From: Sinonovacula constricta
Taxonomy: Eukaryota; Mollusca; Bivalvia; Cardiida; Solecurtidae
Assembly (NCBI GenBank): GCA_007844125.1
Contig: CM017568.1
Span: forward strand, 10,231,780 to 10,295,779
Direction: 5' to 3'
DNA length: 64,000 bases
Shown: positions 47,753-59,213 of the stretch, piece after piece
Position numbering within the stretch: the stretch's first letter is position 1
Layout of the letters: each line of letters starts with the position of its first letter
The notes under the pieces: generated by a model
What the model was told of the DNA's origin: nothing
The model's database searches: none
The model's input: the letters and a program-made list of their open reading frames with translations, nothing else
Made by a program: the position numbers and the translations under genes

Positions 47753-48646
47753 AAACAAAAGATACACTGTGGAAATAATGAAAATAAAAACTGCATAGAA
47801 CTAGAATGCCTTAATTGCATTGAAAATGGCCTCCTGTAGTGTCCCCCAACCGCCCCGAAGATAACACCATGCTGTAAAGATCACAGCTGGTCATTTTATT
47901 AGTTTCTTATAAACATACGCGTAGAGTTCGTGAGGCAATTAGTCACACTTGATGCACACGTACTGCACTGTTATTGGTCAGTAACTCTCTAATCCCCACC
48001 CCTTTCCTGATACTACTGCAGTCCGAGACCCAGCCAAACGACAAACCCGCTCCGACCTCCCCCCACACCTCCTTCCCCTAATCCATTAACCTCCCCCTGT
48101 CACGTTATAATTTTAATGCCTTTAAGACTAAATGGCGCATTCATTATTTCCTGAACTGTCATACAACAGGTTTCGGTTTCATACTAAAATAAGGATTTTT
48201 CTATTTGAACTTTTCACACTTTGCATATTTCATTGCTTACTTTCTGTTTTGTTTATATTGTCTGAATTTTATCGACAAAAATGTTTTGTACTTTTATTTT
48301 AAAAACAGACCATTACGTGTATGAGAACATTTCTATGTGAATGCTGTTCATTTTTGTTTATACCGTATAGTTTTGACTAACACTTCATCTGTCAATACCT
48401 CAGACACTTTTCGTAATAGTAAGTCAGCATGATTTGTATCATTATTTATTTATGACAGCCTTATATCGATGAACGTCTTTCGTCATAATAGCCATTTCTC
48501 ATGTGGGCCTCAATGTATCAATCTGACAGATGATCAACAGATCAAAAGACCAAATGCTTATGTCTCTAATCGATATTATATGTCAAAAGTTACATGCTGC
48601 GTTCATTGGCGAGGCCAAATTACAAGGCTCTAGTACTCTAATGAAT
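47753..48646. other. Noncoding sequence with a C-rich tract
   Basis: Between about 47988 and 48105 the plus strand is C/T-rich (CCCCACCCCTTTCC, ACCTCCCCCCACACC and similar). No gene is recognised. Confidence 0.5.
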
Positions 48647-48815
48647 ATAGATAGATAGATAGATTGATTGATGTATGGATGGATGGATGGATGGATGGAC
48701 GGACGGACGGACGGACGGACGGTCGAGACCAGACCAGACCAGACCAAGACCAAGACCCAGACCCAGACCAGACCAGACCAGACCAGACCAGACCAGACCC
48801 AGACCCAGACCCGAC
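48647..48815. repeat. Compound microsatellite: (ATAG), (TGGA), (CGGA), (ACCAG/ACCC)
   Basis: Four adjoining simple arrays, each apparently derived from the previous by one change: ATAG, then ATTG/ATGG, GGAT, GGAC, then ACCAGACCAG with AGACCC variants. Translations across it are repeat artefacts. Confidence 0.95.
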
Positions 48816-49050
48816 ACTTTATTTATTCATACATTAGGCCAATGGCCCGTCAGTACACAGGTTGTATTAACAAATAATCAAAAAGTGGTCAATGACATAA
48901 GCAAATTAAATATAGTTTCATTATGTAACAAAAAACAGACATGAGTATACAACGAGTAACATGAGTATCATATTAAACATTGTTCGTATGGTTGCTTTTA
49001 GTATTAACACGGATTGTTTATGAAGAAAGTATATTTCTCTCTTGTTATGC

Positions 49051-49074
49051 ATAATAATAATAATAATAATAACA

Positions 49075-49136
<62 letters not shown>
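49051..49136. repeat. (ATA)n microsatellite, likely the 3' tail of the LINE
   Basis: About 28 AAT/ATA triplets with one CAG interruption. It abuts the 3' side of the minus-strand LINE remnant, where LINE tails of simple repeats are expected. Confidence 0.9.
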
Positions 49137-49149
49137 GGCAATTATTTAT

Positions 49150-50390
49150 GACATTGCTTTTCTTAATTCAAATGCTTTATAAAAGTAGGAAGCTAAGATT
49201 TTTTATTTCAATATTATTTTCCGATTTAAGTAATTCAATAAATTTCACCATGATTGGGTGCTTGTAGTAGCATTGATTGATATGTTGTTTTCTTAAAGTG
49301 CTATATGCTTGGCATTCAAGTAGAAAATGATAATCATCTTCCAATTTAGAACAGATTATGCATATTCTTTCATGCAAAGGTGTAGGAGAGGGTTTATTTC
49401 CGGTGTCCTGTCTCTATTCGTAGTCTGTGTGAAGAGAGTCTCAATTGTGTTAATGCAATTCTGAACTTTGTAGTTGTTATATTGTCTAGATATGTCTTAT
49501 AACAAAAGAACAAAATGATTATATGTATTTGCTCGTGATGAGTCGGTAATATGTCCTAGCCATTCTTGTTTGTTGCAGTCATTTAATCTTTGCTTAAATA
49601 AAGCCATAAAAACATTAACTCTGCTAACACCTTAATACATCAATACATCACTAAAGCCAGTGGTGTCTAGAATCTGTTTTATCACATCTTCCCAATTAGC
49701 TTTATTTGGGAACATTTCCATGTCTTGCAATAGTACATTATATGCATGTTTTATAAACTTTGTCTCATTGCATGTAGTAATTCTTAACCAGAATCTGATC
49801 ATTGCTACAATTCTTTGTTGTCCGAGGGGCGTTTTTCCTAATTCCCCGTCAATAATTTTTTTCTATGTTTTAAGTTTTACACATAGTATTTGTTTGCAGA
49901 ATTTTAAGTGTATCCTTTCAATTTGCATTGTTTCAATGCTACTCCAAATCTCCAGCTCCGTAGTTAGGTATAGGAAGTATAAGCTTATTCTTAGAGTTCT
50001 ATCCTATGAGATACTTTGATGTCTACAAACTTACTTAGGTGCAATTTAAATGTTGCTTTCAGTTATTGGCTAGCCTTAGTATCGCAAGAGTGTCTGTAAC
50101 TTCCACCTGACAATATAACAATACCCAAATATAAGTTGGCACTATTTCTATAGCTTCATTTTTATACATTAACAGCGCTCTACCTGTATTGAAAATCATA
50201 ATTTTACTTTTATTTACGTTCACCGTAAGCTTTGATTAATTACAATAATTGTGTAATATGTTGACTTTTTTGTAACTTTTCTCCACTATCTGCAAATAAT
50301 ATAATGGCGATCAGCATAAAGGAGAACGAATAACGTAAACATATCAATCTCTATTTCCTAAATATGTTGTTAATATTTCAGGCAGGTGGC
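49150..50390 (-). pseudogene. Decayed LINE: end of RT domain through C-terminal zinc-knuckle region
   Basis: Read right to left across several frames: MFTLFVLLYADR (about 50340-50300; the RT catalytic YADD appears as YADR), a palm/thumb stretch with NKSKI-like remains, LILPI.NYGA (about 49970), IERIHLKFCKQIL, ELGKTPLGQQRIVAMIRFWL (about 49840-49780), NWEDVIKQILDTTG (about 49670), TTKFRIALTQLRLSSHRLR (about 49470-49410) and ERICIICSKLEDDYHFLLEC (about 49371-49315). The end is a C..C...H...C-like pattern typical of animal LINE ORF2 C termini. At least three frameshifts and several stops make it dead. It is a different lineage from the LINE at 17811. The simple-repeat tail at 49051-49136 marks its 3' side. 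Confidence 0.8.
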
Positions 50391-50433
50391 ATTACCACCT
50401 TCTTAATCATGACATAAACTTAATAACAAATAC

Positions 50434-50469
<36 letters not shown>

Positions 50470-51407
50470 CACGACCAACTATGTCGCCTTCGTCGTTGAT
50501 TTTGTTTGCAGGTTATGCTAGTATATGATACACGAAAACAAATGGGCTTTATACATGAACTCAAGAAAAAATACAAAATATCATAAATACACGACTTTCT
50601 AATTTTTAAAAACTAACAAACCTAAACACTTGACCTTTTCAAGTTTTTGCAGACATCAAATCATTAAACTTATTTTTAAATGACAGTGACGTATCGATGC
50701 ATTGTTGTTTGTGAATACACGTAAATGTCTGTTGTAGAGTGAAAAACGTAGACACTACATTCACGAATTTCGTTTTACTTTATCTTTACATCAAACTTTA
50801 CAATGTCACATATCCTCCTACACGTTTTACCAACTATTGCCTCGAATTTCCTATTTCTGACTATACAATGTTTTGTTCTAACGCTTTTTTTTAAAAAATA
50901 TCAAATACACAGACGTTCTAACGGTTGCGAAGACATGCTACTTGAACGCAAGAAAAATGGTTTGGCACACGTATAGCCCTAACCTCGCACTTCCTAAACT
51001 CACTTTTAAAGCGGGACTATGGTCTAAGTCTAATGACAGGAGCACGTCTTTTATAAATGAAATTAATAAATCATGTAACATCTTACCTTGACTTAAGAAC
51101 AAAAAATGTGTTGTAGATGTGATAATGAAAGATATGGCGATGAAATGAAGCGTTATCTGCAAAAGGTAATGGGCGCTGAGCACGAATAATGAAACATTGA
51201 ACGTTTATTTTGAGAGACATTGCATCATTTTACATTTCCTTGTCTTGTTCTGAAGAAACCATATAAATTTGCTAACACTTCAATACATCCCTCGACAAAA
51301 AGCCAGACTGGTTGTTAAGGTCTTCTTAAACACACTGTTTCACATGAAGCCGACACATAAGTCAAAGAAAATAGGTATTTAATGATTTAAGTTGTGCTTC
51401 CTTGTAC
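50027..51407 (+). repeat. 1.38-kb tandem duplication, copy 1
   Basis: Nearly identical to 51408-52787 over its whole length, in direct orientation and immediately adjacent. The offset drifts from about 1390 to 1376 because of small indels, including a longer CA run (50437-50464) and about 12 bases lost from copy 2 near 51980. It includes the RT part of the LINE remnant and the short string CCTAACCTCGCACTTCCT, also found in the ~300-bp repeat. Confidence 0.95.
50437..50464. repeat. (CA)n microsatellite
   Basis: A pure AC run in the first duplicate. The second duplicate has a shorter CA run followed by a CAA-rich stretch at 51826-51857. Confidence 0.95.
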
Positions 51408-52787
51408 AACAAACTTACTTAGGTGCAATTTCAATTTAAATGTTGCTTTCAGTTATTGGCTAGCCTTAGTATCGCTACCGTGTCTGTAAGTTCCACCTGA
51501 CAATATAACAATACCCAAATATAAGTTGGCACTATTTCTAAAGCTTCATTTTTATACATTGACAGCGCTCTACCTGTCTTGAAAATCATAATTTTACTTT
51601 TATTTACGTTCACCGTTAGCTTTGATTAATTACAATAATTGTGTAATATGTTGTCTTTTTTGTAACTTTTCTCCACTATCTGCAAATAATATAATGGCGA
51701 TCAGCATAAAGGAGAACGAATAACGTAAACATATCAATCTCTATTTCCTAAATATGTTGTTAATATTTCAGGCAGGTGGCATTACCACCTTCTTAATCAT
51801 GACATAAACTTAATAACAAATACAAAAACACACACACACAAAAAAACAACAACAACACGACCAACTATGTCGCTTTCGTCGTTGATTTTGTTTGCAGGTT
51901 ATGCTAGTATATGATACACGAAAACAAATGGGCTTTATACATGAACTCAAGAAAAAATACAAAATATCATAAATACACGAATTTTTAAAAACTAACAAAC
52001 CTAAACACTTGACCTTTTCAAGTTTTTGCAGACATCAAATCATTAAACTTATTTTTAAATGACAGTGACGTATCGATGCATTGTTGTTTGTGAATACACG
52101 TGAATGTCTGTTGTAGAGTGAAAAACGTAGACACTACATTCACGAATTTCATTTTACTTTATCTTTACATCAAACTTTACAATGTCACATATCCTCCTAC
52201 ACGTTTTACCAACTATTGCCTCGAATTTCCTATTTCTGACTATACAATGTTTTGTTCTAACGCTTTTTTAAAATATCAAATACACAGACGTTCTAACTGA
52301 TGCGAGGACATGCTACTTGAACGCAAGAAAAATGGTTTGGCACACATATAGCCCTAACCTCGCACTTTCTGAAGTCACTTTTAAAGCGGGACAATGGTCT
52401 AAGTCTTATGACAGGAGCACGTCTTTTATTAATGAAATTAATAAATCATGTAACATCTTACCTTGACTTAAGAACAAAAAAATGTGTTGTAGATGTGATA
52501 ATGGAAGATATGGCGATGAAATGAAGCGTTATCTGCAAAAGGTTATGGGCGCTGAACACGAATAATGAAACATTGAACGTTTATTTTGAGAGACATTGCA
52601 TCATTATACCTTTCCTTGTCTTGTTCTAAAGAAACTTTATAAATTTGCTAACACTTCAATACATCCCTCGACAAAAAGCCAGACTGGTTGTTAAGGTCTT
52701 CTTAAACACACTGTTTCACATGAAGCAGACACATAAGTCAAAGAAAATAGGTATTTAATGATTTAAGTTGTGCTTCCTTGTACAACC
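51408..52787 (+). repeat. 1.38-kb tandem duplication, copy 2
   Basis: Direct copy of 50027-51407. It repeats the LINE RT fragment (about 51480-51720, minus strand), here cut off at the duplication breakpoint. ORFs 51810-51998 and 52100-52300 lie inside and have no known motif. Confidence 0.95.
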
Positions 52788-53849
52788 AATGCTGTCTATT
52801 ATCGGGAGTAACAAAACAAAGAATAAATATTTTACATAAGTGTAATTCGGTAGTTTGGCTTTCTAAGCTAAGACTGAAAGAGACATTTTTGATTTATTAT
52901 CTAACTTTGTCGAATCTCTTGTCAAACGATATCAGAGACAAAATATACACTCGCAAGTTGCTTGTATGTTTATTTTTTTAAGCTGAATTGAAACTATTTT
53001 CCATTCCCGACAAATTAAGGCAGTCACACATCATGTCTGTTATATCCCTGTGTCCGCAAAAATCCTTGTTCTTAAGAAGGCTGCCAAATGTAAAATTATT
53101 TTATAGAATTCTATACGTGCCTAAAGACTTTGCGTTCAAGTACAAAATACTTTCAAAGCACGGACTGTGCAGTGTACGTTTGCAGTTAAAGGTAACTTAA
53201 AATTATTCCAACTCTTTTAAATATAGCTTATACATTGGGAAAAACAAATCAGTCACCAACATCCGATTAAACTACACTATTATACTATAAACACACAACA
53301 CTCTCCATACCTTAAAATTAAATTAGGTCTAAAAATGCTCACTTACAGTTATTTATTTCGTGAATATTCCTCCCCTGGGAGTATAAATCTTAATTGAAAA
53401 ACTGGTATTGAGCCGCAGAAGGCAGAGAAGCCCCGCGCAAGATATCACAAATATCTCGGCCTAGTATATAACGCAGTGCCAGAGGAACATTCGTTTTAAT
53501 AACACCTTTCTCCCTCGTTCGCTCCTTTCCTCTAATCATTTAATAATATTCTGTTGGGCGTTATTCATTCATAAATGTACCTTTCGTGTATATCTTTATC
53601 AAGAGTATTATGTTTTAATTTAGAACTACTTTCAGCTTAGGCATGTCCTTATATTGTCCAGCTTTTATTTTTGTTCCTTTGATGGACATTGGACTTTGGT
53701 TCCTCAATTCCATCTCCGCATGAACGGGATGCTACAACCATATTCTCTTCTCTGGTCATTTTTTTCTTGATTCGAAAAGATAATTCAATTTACTATTTAC
53801 GTTTTCTGTAGGTTTTCTAATCGAAATAATACCTATCTCTCTTCTAAAC
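52788..53849. other. Noncoding sequence or unrecognised decayed coding material
   Basis: Two consecutive plus-strand ORFs (52778-52981 and 52988-53200; about 67 and 70 codons) contain plausible stretches such as KLRLKETFLIYYLTL and RDKIYTRKLL. I recognise no family. They could be a transposon relic. From 53201 on nothing is seen. Confidence 0.35.
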
Positions 53850-54185
53850 ATTATGTGGACATTATTTTTCAATGACGTCACTGCTTTCGTCATAACTTGT
53901 CAAACAAAACGTCAGCGCTTGGACACTTATTCAAATAAATCGGTTTTCTTATCATTGCTTGCATTCGAGAAGCCATCAGGAAGTGCGAGGTTAAAGCTCT
54001 GTAAAACCGGTTTAAGCACCCCTGTCGGTTCATATTGCCGACTGACCGTTCCAAGGCGGTAACTGTCGGGTTTGCTCTTATTGTTAAATGATTCATTACA
54101 GATTTGTTCTCACTTTTACATTTGGACCTGTGTCTTTTCAATTTTTGTATATGTTGCAATGTTCATAGGACTTTGTCTTATATAT
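53850..54185 (-). repeat. ~300-bp hairpin repeat, copy 4 (inverted)
   Basis: On the minus strand it reads the same block order as copy 1: ACAAAGTCCTATGAACATTG, ACAGTTACCGCCTTGGAACG, hairpin CAGTCGGCAATATGAACCGACA, TTAAACCGGTTTTACAG, ACCTCGCACTTCCTG and GTTATGACGAAAGCAGTGAC. Homology with copy 1 continues through AAAAATAATGTCCACATA at 53850, which defines the far end of the unit. Confidence 0.9.
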
Positions 54186-54565
54186 TCTTATTCATTGTAG
54201 CACTTTCATTCTATGGAATGCAATTTTATGCAATATGATTTTCAATTAAATGTGATGTTATTTAATATTACTAACAGTTAGAATTACATAATAAGTAATT
54301 TAAATGATATTAGACACTACTTTGACTATCAAATTTATCATAATATTGTCAACTTTAAATATCTGTGATACATGAATTAAATGATCTGTAATATTATATT
54401 TGTTATAGATGCCACTCAAAGTCTCTGCAGGTCATAAAGCCAATTATCGAGGACCGCAATGTAAATGTGTGCTGGCATTTTTTCCGCGTTATGCTTGGCA
54501 TTGGAAGCATTCAGTGGTTACTCTTTTTACTAATTTCAAAATTGTTTTTAACAATTTTAACTTAA
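54186..54565. other. AT-rich noncoding sequence
   Basis: Nothing is recognised between the inverted repeat copy and the CCTR array. Confidence 0.5.
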
Positions 54566-54703
54566 CCTGCCTGCCTGCCTACCTACCTACCTGCCTGCCA
54601 GAGTCTGCCTGCCTGCCTACATACATGCCTGTCTACCTACCTACCTACCTGCCTGCCTGTCTGCCTGCTTGCCAGCCTGCCAACCTACCAACCTACCAAC
54701 CTA

Positions 54704-54734
<31 letters not shown>

Positions 54735-54823
54735 ACCTACCTACCTACCTACCTACCTACATACCTACCTACCTATCTACCTACCTACTTACATACCTAC
54801 CCACCTACCCACCCACCCACCAC
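54566..54823. repeat. (CCTG/CCTA)n tetranucleotide array
   Basis: About 60 units mixing CCTG and CCTA in runs, ending in CCCA variants. It yields proline/threonine/leucine/cysteine ORFs (up to 142 codons) purely from the repeat. Confidence 0.97.
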
Positions 54824-57207
54824 ATATCGTCACATGAGCTTTCTCATAACTGTATGTATGACCAATAATCCATGAGAAAAATAACGTCAAGGAAATGCCC
54901 AATAATAATCAATCCACTGGCCTTATTTCGTGTTACCGGCTCTATTCTGTATATAGGTGCACAGTTTTGCTTCTCAAACCGTGCAAACAATTAAACGATT
55001 ACTCTTCATGATCGTTTATGTAAATCAACTGATTAGGAAAGTATGCTTTTCCGGTCTCTCCCTATTGGTTTTATTCTAATTGATTGATATCACAAACGGT
55101 GTGCTGTTCTTTTCACTGAGTTTAAGAAAATAATTTAGCCGAATTAAGTTTCTTTCCTAGGAACCAGACTAGTTCGAAATCGAAATAAGCTTTCACTTAA
55201 TATTTTTCAATTTGATTGAATGTGGTATTGTGTGCTTTGTCAGGATAAAGTACATTAATAATGGCTACTCATTTATCACTCTGAACACATGGGTAACCAT
55301 TTATCACATGCGATCACCGTCTTTTTCTATTAAAATTGTTGATGACGTAGCGAATGTATTAAAATGAGACTAGCCTGTATTTAGAAAGTGAAGACTGTTG
55401 GTGATAATGGAATCATTCTTCTAATCTCATTTATGCTTCAAAACAGCCGCACATAACAATCGCAGATAAATTACGTACAATTTAATAACTAATAACTATA
55501 CATGTATATCGATGTCTATATTAAGCTCTTATTTCAGGCCTCCGAACAATCGAAAATAATAAAAATGGTGTAAAATGCTAAAATGAACTTCACCGGGTCT
55601 ATACAATGTGCCCCTGGAGAGGAACTTTTGGACAGTTTATTCTAATTAAGTATGAACCTTCAATCCAATACAATGTAAGAGCTTCTAATTTAAGATACTG
55701 TAATATATAAAACTTCAAGCAGAAAAGTTTTAACATGTATATCAACACAGCCAAAACCTTTAACGTACAAATCCTGTACAAAGCTGATGTCTGATTCGGT
55801 GTTTAATTTCTAGGACGACAATTATTAAGGCACTTCTCTTTTTACTTACATTAATGAATTTGCATATGAACAACAGGTAGTTGTCATTTTCACTATTCGC
55901 ATTGTTAGGGAAATGAGTGCAAATTGGCAGGATTGTTGTTCACAGAGACTTGTGTTCTAAAATAGTTACATTTAAAATGTCTAGTTAAAATTATGAATTC
56001 AGATATTTGGGGAAGTATTAAGTTTCCTTATATTACAGCTTTTTGGGGACTGAAATGATTGTACTCTATTTTTAAATTTTTTTTTTGTTAAAATAAACAC
56101 TTGAACAACTCTCTTGTAAGGAAAAGAAAAATACTTGTTTTTTTCCTTTATTTAATATGTTCATGACTCATATGTTACAACTGGTAATCACTATACCTAA
56201 TTCACAATGCATTTGGATATTTTACCAGACTTCGATTAGTGTGTTTTGGTCAGGCAAATTTAAAGGACAGAGTCTAGAGATCACACGCAATCCTTCTGTG
56301 AAGGTCATTTCATTCATTTAAACCAATCTGTCCAATTAACGACTTTATCGGGGACTTACGGAAAGCGCATTTCTACTGTCTGAGACGTCTGAATCATTCC
56401 CTCTTTGTATAATTTTAACACATCCCACAGGTTGGGCCATGCTTTACTTTCATGCAATGGATGACATTTCTGTTATCTGGAAAGATCCTGCGAAATGCTT
56501 TTTATTGGTCTTTACTATAAAACATAACACCTGGTCATCATTACAACAATTTATGTCCAATCAGAGCCACGCTGTACTGTTAACAATTGAGAGAACCACG
56601 CGCTTGACCACTTACTTCCGGGAACACGTTACATGATCGTCCGTCTCTGATGTCATTTGTTTTCTCTAATTTAGCTGAAGTTACCACCGTGCTTCAAGGA
56701 TTTGGATAAATGGATAGTAGCTTAAGAGAAAAAACAAAACTTAGTAAGTCTGGGAACAGGAGACGAGACTGAGGCAAATCTGCTTATAAAGTAGAATTTC
56801 TTTTGACATTTCTTTGTCTACAATACGCGCCTTACGAAACAAAACATGCAGAATACTCTCTCCGTCTGTAAATATTAATTTATATACAGTTTAATTTATA
56901 GGCAAAGTCTCTAAAACTTCATACTGTGTGCATCAACATACATATAATGTCAAACTTAACAATGAATTGGTAGAATACGCTACATAGTCAAGCGATGAAA
57001 GCTTGTCGGGCTAAGGTCTCATTACTTCTGTTTTCCGACTATAACGAAATCGTTGAAAAACAACAAAACAACAACAAAGTAATACGTAAATCGTCAATGT
57101 TTTTTTTTATAAACAAGTTAATTTCTAATATCTTTTTTTAGAAACGCTGGAAATTCCTGGAAATTCATGGTATGAATGAAAAAAACACAACAATTCACAG
57201 TATTTCT
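54824..57207. other. AT-rich noncoding sequence
   Basis: No gene supported. Around 56500-56630 there are CCAATCAGAGC, an inverted ATTGG and CTTCCGGG, which could be regulatory, but no promoter architecture is clear. Confidence 0.5.
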
Positions 57208-58219
57208 CGGTATATCAGATCACTATGTAAAGTGAAGAATAGGCTGCGTAACGCTGTATATCCGATCACTATGCTAAGTGAAGAATAGCCTGCGTAACGC
57301 TGTATATCAGATCACTATGTTAAGTGAAAAATTGGCTGCGTAACGCTGTATATCTGATCACTATATTAAGTGACGAATAGACCGCGTTACGCTGTATATC
57401 AGATCACTATGCTAAGTGAAGAATAGACTACGTAATGCTGAATATCAGATCACTATGTTAAGTAAAGAACAGACCGCGTAACGCTGTATATCAGATTACT
57501 ATGTTAAGTGACAAATAGGCTGCGTAACGCTGTATATCAGATCACTATGTTTAGTGAAGAATAGACTGCGTAACGCTGTATATCAGATTACTATGTTAAG
57601 TGACAAATAGGCTGCGTAACGCTGTATATCAGATCACTATGTTTAGTGAAGAATAGACTGCGTAACCCTATTTATCAGATCACTATGTTTAGTGAAGAAT
57701 AGACTGCGTAACGCTGTATATCAGATTACTATGTTAAGTGACAAATAGGCTGCGTAACGCTGTATATCAGATCACTATGTTTAGTGAAGAATAGACTGCG
57801 TAACGCTATTTATCAGATTACTATGTTAAGTGACAAATAGGCGGCGTAACGCTGTATATCTGATCACTATGTTAAGTGACGAATAGACTGCGTAACGCTG
57901 TATATCTGATCACTATGTTAAGTGACGAATAGACCGCGTTACGCTGTATATCAGATCATTATGTTAAGTGACGAAAAGACCGCGTAACGCTGCATATCAG
58001 ATCATTATGTTAAGTGACGAATAGACTGCGTAATGCTGTATATCAGATCCCTATGTTAAGTGACGAATAGACTGTGTAACGTTGTACATCAGATTACTGT
58101 GTTAAGTGACAAATAGGCTGCGTAACGCTGTACATCAGATTACTACGTTAAGTGACGAATAGGCTGCGTAACGCTGTATATCAGATCACTTTGGTAAATG
58201 AAAAATACGCTGCGAAACA
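57208..58219 (+). repeat. 46-bp satellite, 22 units, with higher-order dimers
   Basis: Units run CTGTATATCAGATCACTATG + TTAAGTGAAGAATAGACTGC + GTAACG, exactly 46 bases, with no length variants seen over 22 units. Central units fall into two types: A (GATTACTATGTTAAGTGACA) and B (GATCACTATGTTTAGTGAAG). Units 7-14 read A B A B B A B A, several identical to each other. Outer units diverge, with CGAATAGACCGCG variants at units 4 and 16. 46 is not divisible by three, so there is no coding frame. Confidence 0.97.
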
Positions 58220-59090
58220 CACGTTACCTATGTAGTAAATTAATACATTACAAATAACTTTAATTTATAATAAACAAGCCATACTCCATTATAAATTACA
58301 CACAGTAAATATCTCAATTTTAGTACAGTTTGAATGTTATATTTTGCAATAGTTTACAGATCGTATCTGTGTAAATTAAGTTCTATAATACACACTGTAT
58401 TTATATTCTCCCTCTCTATTTCCCCTTCTCTATCCTTTTCTCTCTCATTGAACTTTGATAGATACACTTTTTATTTAGTAAATATATCTTGAAATTGTCA
58501 TTAATTTTTCCTTTTTATGTGTTAAATACTTTATTATTCTGCATTATATTAAAAAATATTTACGATAATGAATCAATTATGATGTTCTGCTCCATGCCAA
58601 TACGTTTCTGTTTCTTATTGATAGAACAATGAGTATGATCTTTCATGTTTATTCTTCATGTTCATGCACATGGATTATTCTAACACAGGTCACTTATCGA
58701 ATATTCTATCGATGCATATGTTATTAATGACTGTTGAACAATTACGTAATATCCATGGCAATTGAATATTGATGGTAATTGAATATCCATGGTAATTGAA
58801 TGGTTAAGTACACTTCCGTCGGTATGTATCGGTGTCTACTCACTCCATGGTTAGGACATCGAAATAAAAATATTAACATGCATTTCAGCTATGTATATAA
58901 CGTACATACAATAAAAGCAGTCACAATTAACGCAGCGCGTAAGTATTTTCTTGGTGGTCAAAGCGGCATTATTGGTGCTTGAACGTAAAAAAGAACAATC
59001 TGAATATAACGATCGATCAAATAGTGAATTGCATGTACACCATAACTAGAGATCTGTTGTCGTTTGTGGGGATTAAAAAAGCTATCAATA
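58220..59090. other. AT-rich noncoding sequence
   Basis: No gene supported. Contains a 17-bp direct repeat in three units at 58751-58801. Confidence 0.5.
58751..58801 (+). repeat. 17-bp direct repeat, three units
   Basis: ATCCATGGCAATTGAAT, ATTGATGGTAATTGAAT and ATCCATGGTAATTGAAT in immediate succession. Confidence 0.9.
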
Positions 59091-59213
59091 CACTCTCCTT
59101 CTTTCTCTCTCTCTTTCTCTCTTTTTTTTTCTCTCTCTCTCGCTCTCTCTATCCCTCTCTCTCATTCTCTCTCTCTCTATCTCTCTCTCCCTCCCTCTCT
59201 CTTTCTCTCTCTT
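59091..59213. repeat. CT-rich polypyrimidine tract
   Basis: Imperfect (CT)n with TTT and CCC interruptions over about 120 bases. The two overlapping serine/leucine ORFs are artefacts. Confidence 0.95.

Noticed and set aside
50938..51183. 81-codon ORF in the tandem duplicate
   Set aside because: The frame is not clearly preserved in the other copy and no family is recognisable.
54409..54837. Proline/leucine-rich protein from the CCTR array
   Set aside because: Direct translation of a tetranucleotide microsatellite.
56439..56636. Gene or promoter near CCAATCAGAGC and CTTCCGGG
   Set aside because: Motifs are short and unordered, and the 65-codon ORF has no recognisable homology.
57208..58219. 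CRISPR array, because of many regularly spaced short repeats
   Set aside because: Repeats are directly contiguous with no unique spacers, and the genome is clearly eukaryotic. The same reasoning applies to the 33-bp and 57-bp arrays.
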